Below are positions 37,201-45,244 of a stretch of DNA of 64,000 nt, in pieces. The notes under the pieces were generated by a model. That model saw only the letters and a program-made list of their open reading frames with translations, did not search any database and had not been told where the DNA came from. Each line of letters starts with the position of its first letter. Position 1 is the first letter of the stretch. Position numbers and translations under genes: made by a program. This DNA is from Spartobacteria bacterium (GTDB taxonomy: Bacteria; Verrucomicrobiota; Verrucomicrobiia; Chthoniobacterales; UBA10450), in NCBI GenBank assembly GCA_003134785.1, contig PLCN01000014.1, positions 213,373 to 277,372 on the forward strand. Reading direction: 5' to 3'.

Positions 37201-37874
37201 GCTTCGACGCCCTCGCGCCCTGGTATCGCACGCTGGAGTGGATTGCCTTTGGCGACGACCTCCAGCGTTGTCGCGTCGCTTGCCTCGGCGAGATCGCCGC
37301 GCCAAAACATGTGCTCATCGTGGGAGAGGGAAACGGAAGATTTCTTAGGGAATTGCTGCGGCTTCATCCTGACGTTGAAGTCGATTGCGTCGATGCCAGC
37401 GAGCGGATGTTGCAATTAGCGCGTCAACGCGTCAGCGATGAGTTGGGTGACTGGGGAGAGCGCGTCCGGTTTCTGCATCGGGACGTTACGTTGTGGAGTC
37501 CCCCCGAGCGTCGCTACGATTTGGTCGTGACGCACTTTGTTCTCGATTGTTTCGCCGGAGCGCAACTGGCCGCCGTCGTGAAGAAGCTGGGCTGTTCTGC
37601 AACTGACGACGCGAACTGGTTGCTTGCGGATTTCTGTGTTCCGTCCAGTGGGACGGCGCGATTCCGCGCCCGCGGCTGGCTGGCTGCGATGTATCTGTTT
37701 TTTCGCATCACGGCGAGAATTCAGGCGAGCGCGCTGAGCGATCCCACACCGTATCTGCGAGCCGAGGGATTCGTTTTGGCTCGGCGCGATTTTTTTAGGC
37801 GTGGGATTGCGAAGTCCGAGCTCTGGGGGAGCGAGCCTGCATTCGCGAATGTTGTAGCTGGCGCGAGATCGTAA
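37197..37874 (+). CDS. Class I SAM-dependent methyltransferase
   Basis: The 225-residue protein has motif I (VLIVGEGNGRFLREL, residues about 38-52), the acidic motif II residue (DCVDASERML) and the post-motif RRYDLVVTHFVLDCF. The start GTG overlaps the UbiA-like stop, so the two are co-translated. Substrate unknown; beside a UbiA-like protein and close to HPPD, a prenylated phenol or quinone is a reasonable guess and no more. Confidence 0.8.
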   Translation: MSFDALAPWYRTLEWIAFGDDLQRCRVACLGEIAAPKHVLIVGEGNGRFLRELLRLHPDVEVDCVDASERMLQLARQRVSDELGDWGERVRFLHRDVTLWSPPERRYDLVVTHFVLDCFAGAQLAAVVKKLGCSATDDANWLLADFCVPSSGTARFRARGWLAAMYLFFRITARIQASALSDPTPYLRAEGFVLARRDFFRRGIAKSELWGSEPAFANVVAGARS

Positions 37875-37878
37875 TTTC

Positions 37879-38008
37879 TGGGGAGCGCAGGCTGCCAGCC
37901 TGCACGTCTCGGCAGCCTGCCGAGACGCGTTCGTGGACAACTTTATCCGCGGCGCGGGGTGTTGCCGGCAAGCTGCCGGCAACTGTAGGCTGGCAGCCTG
38001 CGCTCCCC
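37879..38008. repeat. Family C cloverleaf-like palindromic element, copy 1
   Basis: The outer arms GGGGAGCGCAGGCTGCCAGC ... GCTGGCAGCCTGCGCTCCCC enclose two further palindromes: CGTCTCGGCAG-CC-TGCCGAGACG and TTGCCGGCA-AGC-TGCCGGCAA. The second copy is at 42992-43137. It fills the gap between the convergent methyltransferase and anti-sigma genes. Confidence 0.9.
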
Positions 38009-38019
38009 CCCCAAGAACT

Positions 38020-40083
38020 TCAGCTCACTCCGCCTTCTTCCTCTGCGTGCTGTTTGCGGGCGTGCCGTGCGCGAGAGATACGTCGCATCACCCAGCCGAC
38101 ACCGAAAATCGCCAAAATCCACGGCGCCAGGAACGCGAGCGCCACGCCGATCATGCGCGCGCTCCACATCAGCGCTGACGCTCCTTGCCCGATCGTGCGC
38201 CGAAGCGTGGCCACGATCCCTGTCTCTTCGGAGACAATGTTGCCTTGGCTGTAAACCTGAATCGTGACATCAGCCGGGGCCTCGGCTTGATTGACTTGCG
38301 AGTCAGGCCGGTCGTCGCGGCGAACCGTAACGTCTTCGACTTTTCCGAGCGCGTTGAGCGATTGCATCAGCGCGCTGTAATTCTTCATCGGCACGCGCAA
38401 AGAAATATTGGCGTATTCGCGTCCGTTGGAATCGCGCGAGAAGGATGAGCTGCGAATCCGGCCGCTCTGTTTCTCCGCCAGCTCTCGCAGTTGCTTTGTT
38501 CTGTCGTTCACCTCGGAGGAGCGAATCCGGAGTGTCGTCTGCTGCAATGGTTGCTCCTGCTCCTCGCGCGAGACGGTGATGTTCAAGACCACTTTGTCGC
38601 GCTCGGTCTTCGCATTCTCTCCGAGGCCGTCGCCGCCTTGCGAGACGCGCTCGGTTTGCACTTGGAAATTCTCCACGCGCGCCATGCCTTTCACGCGGGC
38701 GATGATGGCCTCGCTCTCTTCCGGCGCGATCAACATATAGACGTAAGCGGAAACGCGGCCCGTATTGTCCCGATTGATCTGCGCATTGGTGATTTGCACT
38801 TTCGGCGACGCGAGCGCTTTGATCTCGTTGTAGGTCTTCTCCACTTCGGTCGCGAAAAGCGCGAGCTGCGCGCGTTCCTTCAGGAGAAACGCCGCCGGGA
38901 CATTCATGTTCTTCTCCGCCAGCTGCACGGTCACGGTGGCGAACTGCACCTGGGAATCCATGAACTTCAGTTCACCCTGCATCGTCTCGATTTCCTCGCG
39001 CACCCGGCCGAGTTCCTTCTCGACCTCGAGCAGGTCCGCGACGTCCTTGCTTTTCGTTTTCAGGATCTCGATCAAACGCTGCTCCATCAGCCGCGCGTTC
39101 TTCATCCGCGATTCCGTGTCGAAATATTGCTTCGTCACGTCCTCGGTGGTCAGCGCCTGGTTCTTCAGCTCGCCCAGTCCGCGCAGTTTAAGCAGGAACC
39201 GGTCGAGATTATCGGGCAGAACCTTGACCACGATTTCCCCGCGCAGTTTTCCGTTCGCCTGTTTCTCCGAACTGCTGGTCGAGACGTAACCTTTATCTTC
39301 CGCAACGAAACCGGTGATCTTCTGGACCGCTTCTTCGAAGCTGGCGACCTCGAGCTCAGCAGTTGCGTTACGGACAAGTTTGCGGTTGGTGGTAGGGCCG
39401 GGATTTGTGGAAGGGGATTCCGGCGATTCCGAAGTAGTTGTTTCGGTCTGGCTTCGCTCATCCTTTGTCTCGCTTTTCTTCAGCTTGGTTGCGGGGGCCC
39501 TGGACTCCGCTTTGTCCTGCGCTGGCGGAGGCGCTGGGTTTTGCGCCAACATTCCAGCAACGGTGGTCGAGCTGACGGTGTTGGCCGACACATCGTCGGC
39601 GCCTCGAGCGCGCGTGTCGGTTTTCGCCAACGGCGACACCGATTCGCGCCGAGCCCCGGGAGCGGACTTTGGGGCATCGGAGTCTTGGAGGGATGTCCCA
39701 TCTTCTCGGCGCACCATGGGCGAAATGGTTTCGCCGGTAATCAGTCGTCCCACTTGAACCATGCTGAGCAGCAGCGCCGCCGCGGCCGTGAGTTGAACCG
39801 CGCGGAGACGAACCAGATTCGTGATCAATTGAATAAGACCGGGACGTTGCGGAACGCGATCGCGAAAGTGCGAGACCATCCGCTGTTCGAATCCGGTGTC
39901 CGCCTTTTTGTCGGCGATAGTTTCGTTAAGAATTTTGTGCATAGTTTTTTCCTCCTGAAAGGCCTGGCGGCAGTCCGCGCAGTCGACAAGGTGCGCATGG
40001 AACGCGTCGCGTTCGGTAGCGCTTAGCTCGCCGTGGAAATCGGCGGCGAGTAACTCGTCAATTTGTTCGTGGATCGTTGACAT
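38020..40083 (-). CDS. Zinc-finger anti-sigma / DUF4349 fusion protein
   Basis: The 687-residue protein starts with an anti-sigma zinc finger: HxxxCxxC in HLVDCADCRQAF (His31, Cys35, Cys38). A membrane helix follows near residues 95-112, then a Pro/Ser/Thr-rich linker and a DUF4349 domain (KLVRNATAELEVASFEEAV ... with a coiled segment DLLEVEKELGRVREEIETM). A second similar region (TLRIRSSEVNDRTKQLREL) and a C-terminal membrane helix near 640-660 complete it. It lies 6 bp after an ECF sigma gene, so it most likely restrains that factor, with DUF4349 as the sensing part. Confidence 0.8.
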   Translation of the reverse strand: MSTIHEQIDELLAADFHGELSATERDAFHAHLVDCADCRQAFQEEKTMHKILNETIADKKADTGFEQRMVSHFRDRVPQRPGLIQLITNLVRLRAVQLTAAAALLLSMVQVGRLITGETISPMVRREDGTSLQDSDAPKSAPGARRESVSPLAKTDTRARGADDVSANTVSSTTVAGMLAQNPAPPPAQDKAESRAPATKLKKSETKDERSQTETTTSESPESPSTNPGPTTNRKLVRNATAELEVASFEEAVQKITGFVAEDKGYVSTSSSEKQANGKLRGEIVVKVLPDNLDRFLLKLRGLGELKNQALTTEDVTKQYFDTESRMKNARLMEQRLIEILKTKSKDVADLLEVEKELGRVREEIETMQGELKFMDSQVQFATVTVQLAEKNMNVPAAFLLKERAQLALFATEVEKTYNEIKALASPKVQITNAQINRDNTGRVSAYVYMLIAPEESEAIIARVKGMARVENFQVQTERVSQGGDGLGENAKTERDKVVLNITVSREEQEQPLQQTTLRIRSSEVNDRTKQLRELAEKQSGRIRSSSFSRDSNGREYANISLRVPMKNYSALMQSLNALGKVEDVTVRRDDRPDSQVNQAEAPADVTIQVYSQGNIVSEETGIVATLRRTIGQGASALMWSARMIGVALAFLAPWILAIFGVGWVMRRISRARHARKQHAEEEGGVS

Positions 40084-40089
40084 AAGAAA

Positions 40090-40632
40090 TCAGGCGATGG
40101 ACGCGAGCGCGGGTTTGAGTTTTCGGCGCATGATTCCGAGAGCGCGGCCGAGAATTCCTCGGAGCGCTCCATTCGTTAGGCCGAGCGTTTGTTCGATTGT
40201 CGCATAATCCAAGTCCTCGAAGTAGCGCAGGGTGACTGCCAGTCGGTGCAGTTCCGGTAGTTGCGAGAGGGCGGCTTGGACTTCGCAATTTAGATCAGCG
40301 TTTCCAGGTTCGGTCCTCGGCTCAACTGTCTCCACGGATTCGAAATCGTGCGGCAGCGGCTCTGGCCGCCGGCGCCGGGCGAGATCGCGGGCGCGATGAC
40401 GCGCAATAGTTGAGATCCACGCCGGAAATTTTCCGGGATCGCGCACGCGCCAGCGGGATTTCCACGCCTTGACCAGCGTATCCTGCACGACATCCTCCGC
40501 TTCCTCGCGGTTCTGGAGAACGCCGTAGGCAATAGCGAAAAGGGTTCGGCTGGAAGAATGGATTATCATCTCGAAAGCATCGCGATCGCCGTGGATGGCT
40601 GCGCGGTAGATGTCGTGTTCATTTGAGTCCAT
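40090..40632 (-). CDS. ECF-type RNA polymerase sigma factor
   Basis: The 180-residue protein has sigma region 2 (FAIAYGVLQNREEAEDVVQDT) and region 4 (LPELHRLAVTLRYFEDLDYATIEQTLGLTNGALRGI), with no regions 1 or 3. It directs transcription of a small regulon in response to an envelope or stress signal. The downstream, nearly touching anti-sigma/DUF4349 gene is its likely partner. The start ATG is at 40632; a REP element separates the operon from the next gene. Confidence 0.92.
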   Translation of the reverse strand: MDSNEHDIYRAAIHGDRDAFEMIIHSSSRTLFAIAYGVLQNREEAEDVVQDTLVKAWKSRWRVRDPGKFPAWISTIARHRARDLARRRRPEPLPHDFESVETVEPRTEPGNADLNCEVQAALSQLPELHRLAVTLRYFEDLDYATIEQTLGLTNGALRGILGRALGIMRRKLKPALASIA

Positions 40633-40694
40633 TGCGTCGATCTACCAGCCTAGACGCGCGAGATGTCCCTTCCGCGCGAAAAATCTTCGGATTT

Positions 40695-40828
40695 CTGTAG
40701 CGGCGGTCTACGACCGCCGACAGCGTTACCTATAAGGCGCACCCAGCAAGAATAGCGACAAGCCGGCCGCTTTAGGCCATCGCCGTCGCAACGACCGACG
40801 ATTCGGCGGTCATAGACCGCCGCTACAG
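40695..40828. repeat. Family B REP doublet
   Basis: CTGTAGCGGCGGTC-TAC-GACCGCCG at the left and the inverted TAT-loop unit at the right end, separated by about 84 bp. It ends 1 bp before the stop codon of the L,D-transpeptidase gene. Confidence 0.88.
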
Positions 40829-40829
40829 G

Positions 40830-41831
40830 TTACCGGAAAATCGAAACCACGTTCCCCACGCTCACCAGCTCTTTCACCCGCGCGGCATCCCAATTGGCGG
40901 TGCGAATGCAGCCGTGGCTCGCGGCGCGTCCGATCGTCTCGGGATTGTTCGTGCCATGAATGCCGACGTGCGGCTTGTTCAACCCCATCCACAGGATGCC
41001 GACTGGATTATTCGGGCCGGGCGGAAGGTTGAAGAACACATCCGATTTCTCGCCGTGCTGAAGCACGCCCTCGTCATGCCGAAAGACCGGCAGCGTCGCG
41101 ATGCCGAGAATTTTCCACACCCCGATTGGCGCGGGCAGCGTGGTCGATCCCGGCGTGATCGGGAATTCCGCCACGAGCTGTTTGTCGTCGTAGATCAGGA
41201 GAAAGCGTTCCTTCGTGTCCACGTAAAGTTTTCGGTTCGCGAACGCTGGATTCGGCTGCGCGAAACCTTCGTGAAGATCCTCGATTTTGAACGGGAGCAC
41301 GTTCGGCACCTTGACCGTGTCGCCTACCTTGAGCCCATCCAGCTTCATCCCTGGATTAAGCTTCCTCAAAAAATCCTCCGCGGAATGATACCGTTCCGCC
41401 ACCAGCTCGAGGAGTGAGCCATACTTCAGCGACTTGAGCTTCGCCTGCTCGGACGGCTTGCTCGCCGTGGGTCCGACAAAATTTTCCGCCTCGGCCGGGA
41501 TGGTGAAAGTGGTGTACGTCTCCGGCACCTGATCGACCAACCATTGATCGACCGCGCCGGTCTCCCACATTCCGTGGGCGCGTTTGTAATGCACGAGCGC
41601 CTTGCGAAAGAATTCTCCCATCCGTCCGTCGATTTTGCCCGGCCCGAAGTCGTTGTTATCGAGGAAAATTTGGAGCTTGGTGCTGGTTTCCTCATCGTAA
41701 TTCGGCAGGGCCACGCGAACTTGCGGGCCCTTTTCTGCCGGCGCGGTCGTGCGGACGGGTGGCGTTTTCTGGACGGGCTTCGCAGCGATCGCTGCGAGCG
41801 CGAGCAAAACAATCAGGATTCGGAAATGCAT
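40830..41831 (-). CDS. LysM-containing L,D-transpeptidase (YkuD)
   Basis: The secreted protein has a signal peptide (MHFRILIVLLALAAIAAKP), a peptidoglycan-binding-like segment (LQIFLDNNDFGPGKIDGRMG), a LysM region (LVAERYHSAEDFLRKLNPG) and a C-terminal YkuD domain. The YkuD catalytic motif is HGTNNPETIG then SHGCIR with the nucleophile Cys. It forms 3-3 cross-links or anchors proteins to peptidoglycan. The start is placed at 41831; an upstream in-frame ATG at 41879 would overlap mscS and precede the signal peptide. Confidence 0.9.
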   Translation of the reverse strand: MHFRILIVLLALAAIAAKPVQKTPPVRTTAPAEKGPQVRVALPNYDEETSTKLQIFLDNNDFGPGKIDGRMGEFFRKALVHYKRAHGMWETGAVDQWLVDQVPETYTTFTIPAEAENFVGPTASKPSEQAKLKSLKYGSLLELVAERYHSAEDFLRKLNPGMKLDGLKVGDTVKVPNVLPFKIEDLHEGFAQPNPAFANRKLYVDTKERFLLIYDDKQLVAEFPITPGSTTLPAPIGVWKILGIATLPVFRHDEGVLQHGEKSDVFFNLPPGPNNPVGILWMGLNKPHVGIHGTNNPETIGRAASHGCIRTANWDAARVKELVSVGNVVSIFR

Positions 41832-41875
41832 CGGCGAAGCTATCCGCCGTAATGGTGTTCGAGGCAAACGTGCCA

Positions 41876-42928
41876 TCAACGATTTGCGCCCGCCGGGAAC
41901 ATCACCTTGTTCGGTTCGGCGTTGAGAGCAGCGAGCAATTTCTTGATCAGGCGCGTCTTCACGGTCCCGGCTTCGCGCGGCGGAACGACGTAGCGTACGA
42001 TCGCTTCCAGCCAGGTGTTTTCGCTTACGCGAAAAATCACGCGCGGCCGCTCTCTCACTTCGAGTTCATCGACCGGCGTCTTGGCGAGCAACTCGCGAAA
42101 AACTTTTACGCGCTCCATCATGCCCTCTCCGATTTCATCTGCCGCCACCTGCTCCATGGTCGTGGCGATGAAGGCGAGGTCGGCGCCGTAGGCGACGTGG
42201 AATTTGATCTCGTTCCAAATGTACGGAAACAACGGCCACGAATAATTGTAGATGATGGAGTCGAGCACTTTCTCGTTCGGGAACCGGATGACGCGGCCGC
42301 TCGGGTGATCGGTGGACAAGTATTGGCCGCCGAATTCCCAGAGCGTGGTGTCCAGATATCCCACGTCGATCACGTCACCGGTGGCGTCGTCGATCTTGAT
42401 GCGATCACCGACGCGGTAGGGTTGGCGCACGAGAATGAAGATCCAGCCGATGAAACTTTTCATCGGCGTTTGCACGGCCAAACCGACGATGATCGAGCCG
42501 ACGCCGAGCGCAGTGAGGGCGGCGTACCAGTTCACAAAAATCACCGAGATGGCAATGATCCCGATCAAGATGCCGCCGATCAGGTGCTGGATTCGCTTGA
42601 GTGTAAAGCGAGTGACCGCGTCCTCGATACGTTCCAGCGCGTAAACGCGCACAGCTTTCGCAATCGCGAGGACGACGATGATGAGCGCGGCGCCGCGCAG
42701 AAGGCGCCGGGTCAGATCGACCTCCGATTGGAGGAGTGGGATCAGTTTGGAACCGATGAGGTAGTAAAGAACCGCGCAACCGAACAGCAGCAGGCCGTAC
42801 GTGATAAACCAAAATCTGTTTTTCGTTTCTGCTTTAACGTTCTCGACCGCCTTGGTATCGCCCGCGCGGGCGAGTTCCTGGCGCACTTCGGGTTTCTGGG
42901 AAATCTCTTCCGCGGTTTCGGACATCAA
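41876..42928 (-). CDS. Mechanosensitive ion channel, MscS family
   Basis: The 350-residue protein has three to four membrane helices, then the MscS pore-lining helix (LGVGSIIVGLAVQTPMKSFI) and the beta domain (GDRIKIDDATGDVIDVGYLDT). Such channels open on hypo-osmotic shock to release solutes. The N-terminus (SETAEEISQKPEVRQELA) is a short cytoplasmic leader. It is followed by the L,D-transpeptidase gene on the same strand, 44 bp away. Confidence 0.92.
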   Translation of the reverse strand: MMSETAEEISQKPEVRQELARAGDTKAVENVKAETKNRFWFITYGLLLFGCAVLYYLIGSKLIPLLQSEVDLTRRLLRGAALIIVVLAIAKAVRVYALERIEDAVTRFTLKRIQHLIGGILIGIIAISVIFVNWYAALTALGVGSIIVGLAVQTPMKSFIGWIFILVRQPYRVGDRIKIDDATGDVIDVGYLDTTLWEFGGQYLSTDHPSGRVIRFPNEKVLDSIIYNYSWPLFPYIWNEIKFHVAYGADLAFIATTMEQVAADEIGEGMMERVKVFRELLAKTPVDELEVRERPRVIFRVSENTWLEAIVRYVVPPREAGTVKTRLIKKLLAALNAEPNKVMFPAGANR

Positions 42929-42991
42929 TTATTGAATCGGAGCAGCCCAGCGTAGTGAGCGCCCTTCTGCGCTGGTTATGTGACGCGACTT

Positions 42992-43137
42992 CTGGGGAGC
43001 GCAGGCTGCCAGCCTGCACGTTTCGGCAGCCTGCCGAGACGCGCTGGCCCGATTGTCCATGTGAGCAATGACGTTACGTCGCCAAGTGTTGCCGGCAAGC
43101 TGCCGGCAACTGCAGGCTGGCAGCCTGCGCTCCCCAG
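42992..43137. repeat. Family C cloverleaf-like palindromic element, copy 2
   Basis: It has the same outer arms and the same two inner palindromes as the copy at 37879. Internal differences fall mainly in the spacers, for example the sequence between the CGAGACGCG and GTGTTGCC segments. Confidence 0.9.
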
Positions 43138-43180
43138 AGTTTCAGATCGCGTCAGAGAAGAACGTGTCCCGCCCTCGGAC

Positions 43181-45244
43181 TCACGCTGTCTTCACCCAGC
43201 ATCGCAATACTTCCGCGACACTCCAGGCCTGCGCAATGCAGCCTCCGGCGGTATGAGGTTCGCGGGCATCGAAAACTTCGCTGATCGTGCCGATCCCATT
43301 TTCGTTCATGCTTTCGGGAAAACGGCTGAGGAATTCCCGCGCGGCCGGTTTGTCCTCCGGATGCACTTTCAACCACGCGTCGATAAACGGCCCGATCAGC
43401 CAGGCCCAGACCGTGCCTTGGTGATACGCGCCATCGCGAGAGCGGAGATCGCCTCCGTAGATCGGCTTGTAATCGGGATGTTTCGGCGAAAGCGAACGCA
43501 GGCCCACCGGCGTGAGCAATTCGCGCTCGGCCACCTCGACCACCGATTTCCAGCGCGCTTCATTCAGGACCGGGTGGTCGAGAGAGATCGCAAAAAGTTG
43601 ATTGGGCCGGCACGCCGCATCGCTGGCCTCGCCTCCGTCCACATCCACGACATCATAAAGATATCCGCCTTCTTCAAACCAAAATCGTTTGTTGAACGAC
43701 CCGCGCGCCCGCTCGGCGTGCTCGGCATATCGCTGCGCGGCATCCGCGCTTCCCATTTCCCGCAGCCAGCCCTCAACCAACTTCAGCGCGTTAAACCAAA
43801 GCGCGTTAATTTCGACCGCTTTTCCGCGGCGTGGAGTCACAACCCAATCGCCCATCTTCGCGTCCATCCAGGTGAGCTGGTAACCCTCCTGCCCTTGGAT
43901 GAGCAGCCCGTCGCGCGGGTCGACGTGAATATTAAATCTAGTTCCCCGCAAATGATGCTCCACGATATCCACCAGGATGGGCAACAAGAGCCGCAGCGTG
44001 ATGCGGTCCTCTGATTTTTTCAGGTAGCGCCCCAGCGCGTGAAAGAACCACAGCGTCGCGTCCGCCGTGTGGTAGAGACCTTCCTTCTGCCGATCCGGAA
44101 ACATATTCGGAATCAGCCCGTCGCGGACGTAATGCGCGAAGGTCCGCAAGATGTATCCGGCCTCGAGACATCGTCCGGTAACGAGCGTCAAACCTTCCAG
44201 GCTGATCATGGTATCGCGTCCCCAATCAGTGAACCAGTGATAGCCGGCAATGACGGTGCGGACTTCGTCACCCGACGCGTGAGCACGCGCCGCTTCCTCG
44301 GCGCGGCCGGCGGGCGTGATGACGAACTGGTCGCTCGCGAATACCAACTCCGCAGCGACGCCCTCACGCGTTTCCACGTCGGCGTCCTCGAGCAGGCGGC
44401 CGCGCCTCTCGCGTTCAGAAGCGAGGACCTCCCGCGGGCTCAGGACGTCGATGATGTCCCACACTTCCGTCGATCCGATCAAGGTCGCAGTCTTTTCATC
44501 GGCGAGATCGACCTGGAAAAAGCCCGGACTCCACAGTTGGCCTTCGTAGGCATAACCGCGCGCCTGTTCGGTGCGATAAACCACCTGGTGGATTTTTGAT
44601 GGTGCAATCGTGAAGGCGGAAGCATGTCCGGACAATCGCATCCTCAGCGGCGGAAATTTCCGGCGAGCCGAAACGATTTCGTAGCGGTCATTTACCGCAC
44701 TGAGCTTGTAGGGTTCGGCCAACAGCTGATCGACCGCATCTTCATGATGGCGGAAATCGAACGCGGGCTTCAGCTCGAGGCGCGGCGCTTTTCCGTCTCC
44801 GATGATTTGATAACTGACGTGGACGGTGTTTTGGAGATGCGGCATCAGGACCCGCTTCTCGATCACCAGATCGCGGACGTGGTAAATCCAAACCGGCATG
44901 CCGTCCTCCAGCCGGAATTCCCGCAGGTACTCGGCGCCATGCAGATCGAGCTGACCGCCGGCGCGTTCCTCCGCGCCTAACGACACCACTTCGTTGTCGT
45001 CGAAGCGGAGGAATTCCGAGACGTGGTTCCACATCACCACGCGGCCGAGCGGCGCCGGCAGTGCTGCGACCAGGATGCCGTGATATTTCCGCGTGATCGC
45101 GCCCGAGACAGTGCCGGACGCGTAGCCGCCGAGACCGTTCGTCACGAGCCATTCGCGGTTGAGCAAAATCTCGCGAGAGGCCTGGGCACCGTCCCAGCTC
45201 ATCGAGCGCGTCACCACCACACCGGGATTGGTCAGTTCGTTCAC
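43181..45244 (-). CDS. Amylo-alpha-1,6-glucosidase (glycogen debranching enzyme)
   Basis: The 687-residue protein has the N-terminal family signature GLGGYASGTVSGAITRKYHG and a C-terminal (alpha/alpha)6 catalytic domain: HWFTDWGRDTMISLEGL, QLTWMDAKMGDWVVTPR and GAYHQGTVWAWLIGPF. It removes alpha-1,6 branches of glycogen or related glucans. It follows treZ directly (stop and start adjacent), so the two act on the same alpha-glucan pool. The C-terminus is intact. Confidence 0.92.
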   Translation of the reverse strand: MNELTNPGVVVTRSMSWDGAQASREILLNREWLVTNGLGGYASGTVSGAITRKYHGILVAALPAPLGRVVMWNHVSEFLRFDDNEVVSLGAEERAGGQLDLHGAEYLREFRLEDGMPVWIYHVRDLVIEKRVLMPHLQNTVHVSYQIIGDGKAPRLELKPAFDFRHHEDAVDQLLAEPYKLSAVNDRYEIVSARRKFPPLRMRLSGHASAFTIAPSKIHQVVYRTEQARGYAYEGQLWSPGFFQVDLADEKTATLIGSTEVWDIIDVLSPREVLASERERRGRLLEDADVETREGVAAELVFASDQFVITPAGRAEEAARAHASGDEVRTVIAGYHWFTDWGRDTMISLEGLTLVTGRCLEAGYILRTFAHYVRDGLIPNMFPDRQKEGLYHTADATLWFFHALGRYLKKSEDRITLRLLLPILVDIVEHHLRGTRFNIHVDPRDGLLIQGQEGYQLTWMDAKMGDWVVTPRRGKAVEINALWFNALKLVEGWLREMGSADAAQRYAEHAERARGSFNKRFWFEEGGYLYDVVDVDGGEASDAACRPNQLFAISLDHPVLNEARWKSVVEVAERELLTPVGLRSLSPKHPDYKPIYGGDLRSRDGAYHQGTVWAWLIGPFIDAWLKVHPEDKPAAREFLSRFPESMNENGIGTISEVFDAREPHTAGGCIAQAWSVAEVLRCWVKTA

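Noticed and set aside
38491..40026. 511-codon plus-strand frame opposite the anti-sigma/DUF4349 gene
   Set aside because: Antisense shadow; the minus-strand protein has clear domains and operon context.
41759..42955. 398-codon plus-strand frame opposite mscS and the L,D-transpeptidase gene
   Set aside because: It spans two real genes on the other strand and has a composition typical of antisense shadows.
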